A DNA stretch of 64,000 nt, from positions 5,551,001-5,615,000 of the forward strand of contig NZ_OZ035533.1 of the NCBI RefSeq assembly GCF_964033635.1, in the 5' to 3' direction. Under the pieces are notes generated by a model. The model made no database searches, had not been told where the DNA came from, and saw only the letters and a program-made list of their open reading frames with translations. Within the stretch, counting starts at the first letter, position 1; each line of letters begins with the position of its first letter. The translations under genes were made by a program, and so were the position numbers. The stretch is from Chitinophaga sp. MM2321. Its GTDB lineage: Bacteria; Bacteroidota; Bacteroidia; Chitinophagales; Chitinophagaceae. Positions 62,972 through 64,000 of this stretch are shown in pieces.

Positions 62972-64000
62972 ATGCATCATTCATTGCTCCTGATTCTTAC
63001 CCTGCTGTTTGCCGTTTTCATGTTAGTAATGGCAGGGCAGAAACTAAAAATATCATATCCTATTTTTCTGGTGCTGGCTGGTCTTGCCATTGGTTTTATA
63101 CCAGGCATGCCCCGCATAGAAATAGATCCGGAACTGATATTCCTGATCTTTTTGCCGCCACTGCTGTACGAAGCAGCCTGGTATACTTCCTGGAATGATT
63201 TCTGGAAATGGAAAAGACCGATAGCACTACTGGCTTTTGGTGCAGTGATTTTCACCTCACTGATCGTGGCGTATATTTCCAATGCCATGATACCGGGGTT
63301 TACACTGGCTCTGGGCTTCCTGCTGGGCGGTATCATTTCTCCGCCCGATGCCGTTGCCGCTACGTCTGTATTAAAGCATGTGAAAGTACCCAAGCGGGCA
63401 TTGACGATCCTCGAAGGTGAAAGCCTGGTGAATGATGCATCCAGTTTAATTGTATTCCGCTTTGCGCTTGCTGCGGTAGTAACGGGGCAGTTCGTCATGC
63501 ACCAGGCGGTGACAGATTTCTTCCTCTCTGCCGGCATGGGCATCGTTATCGGACTGGCCATTGCACATATCATGTATGCCATTCACCGCTTCCTGCCTAC
63601 CACGCCCAGCATTGATTCCGCATTGACTTTAATGACGCCTTACTTCATTTACATCGCTGCGGAGCAGTTTCATTTTTCCGGTGTAATGGCGGTTGTAAGC
63701 GGAGGTCTATTCTTATCCTACCGTTCACACGAAATATTTAAAGATGGTGCTACCCGCATGCAGATGCTCGGTGTATGGAGTACGCTGATCTTTGTTATGA
63801 ATGGCATCATCTTTATCCTGATAGGGCTGGAACTGCCTACCATCGTGGAAGGACTGGGAGATTACTCCATAGGGGAAGCGATAAAATATGGTTTGATCAT
63901 CAGTGTGCTCACCATTCTTATCCGGTTGCTATGGGTATATCCCGCTACTTTCATACCCCGTTGGCTGAGTAAAAAGATCCGTACCAGGGAGGCCAATCCA
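62972..64000 (+). CDS. CPA1-type Na+/H+ antiporter (truncated by window edge)
   Basis: The first 343 codons from the ATG at 62972. Membrane segments begin MHHSLLLILTLLFAVFMLVM. Core motifs of NhaP/NHE-like CPA1 antiporters are seen: FLPPLLYEAAWYTSWNDFWK, LLGGIISPPDAVAATSVLKH (ion-binding Asp), and TILEGESLVNDASSLIVFRF. It exchanges Na+ (or K+) for H+. The C-terminal hydrophilic tail is beyond the window. It follows deoR by 79 bp on the same strand, probably as an independent gene. Confidence 0.9.
   Translation, partial: MHHSLLLILTLLFAVFMLVMAGQKLKISYPIFLVLAGLAIGFIPGMPRIEIDPELIFLIFLPPLLYEAAWYTSWNDFWKWKRPIALLAFGAVIFTSLIVAYISNAMIPGFTLALGFLLGGIISPPDAVAATSVLKHVKVPKRALTILEGESLVNDASSLIVFRFALAAVVTGQFVMHQAVTDFFLSAGMGIVIGLAIAHIMYAIHRFLPTTPSIDSALTLMTPYFIYIAAEQFHFSGVMAVVSGGLFLSYRSHEIFKDGATRMQMLGVWSTLIFVMNGIIFILIGLELPTIVEGLGDYSIGEAIKYGLIISVLTILIRLLWVYPATFIPRWLSKKIRTREANP

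Overview
The window is a contiguous chromosomal stretch of a Bacteroidota bacterium, most likely a Chitinophaga-like member of Chitinophagaceae. The reasons are the type IX secretion genes porV, porU and gldJ with gldA nearby, bacillithiol synthase bshA, families typical of the phylum (DUF4292, 2TM domain, GIN domain, paired EnvC-like proteins, NHS-type nucleoside permease), TAnnTTTG-type promoter elements, few Shine-Dalgarno sites and moderate GC. Genus is inference. I see no prophage, integrase, insertion sequence, CRISPR array or rRNA; this looks like core genome with a few accessory operons.

Layout. 1-8.6 kb: a truncated M28 peptidase, bshA, and a minus-strand run ispF, dut, TPR lipoprotein, DUF4292 lipoprotein and two tandem EnvC-like proteins (envelope and housekeeping). 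8.8-15.3 kb: type IX secretion block (porV, porU, divergent gldJ). 15.4-25 kb: peroxiredoxin, active M23 peptidase, gldA, enolase, FtsB/DivIC-like protein, endonuclease III, nucleoside permease, Gfo/Idh oxidoreductase. 25-32.3 kb: KorA-type oxidoreductase subunit, Bax-inhibitor-1 protein, small secreted proteins, and kynureninase followed by a 2H phosphoesterase with a large Gly/Tyr/Arg-rich disordered N-terminus. 32.7-39.5 kb: TetR-controlled RND efflux operon. 39.8-51 kb: DUF502, phospholipase-C-like protein, serC, DUF1015, CPBP-like membrane protein, TPR protein, PaaN, YceI, 2TM, acyl-CoA synthetase and tRNA-Arg(CCU). 51-55 kb: small secreted or unknown proteins, a second 2H phosphoesterase, a VOC protein, and an ECF sigma factor divergent from a DoxX-like gene. 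55-62.9 kb: a six-gene polyol/sugar-acid-type operon (RbtT-like permease, 2-hydroxyacid dehydrogenase, two FGGY kinases, histidine phosphatase, GDPD) with a divergent DeoR regulator. The last gene is a truncated Na+/H+ antiporter.

The most unusual signal is non-coding. Five strong intergenic palindromes (A, B, C, D, E) and up to three weaker relatives (F, G, H) lie between ordinary genes. In A-E the arms are strings of 8-base units of the form NNNN-ATTT (AAAT-NNNN on the opposite arm), read at an exact period of eight. Four copies (A-D) share a loop-proximal core close to AAATGCAGC. Unit choice differs between copies but matches across the two arms of one copy, and several arm mismatches are whole-unit substitutions rather than scattered point changes. 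I do not recognise this as a named repeat family. Two regulatory sites are also unusually legible: a 10-bp inverted repeat embedded in a near-perfect promoter upstream of the TetR gene, and back-to-back TGTAAC boxes between the ECF sigma factor and the DoxX-like gene.
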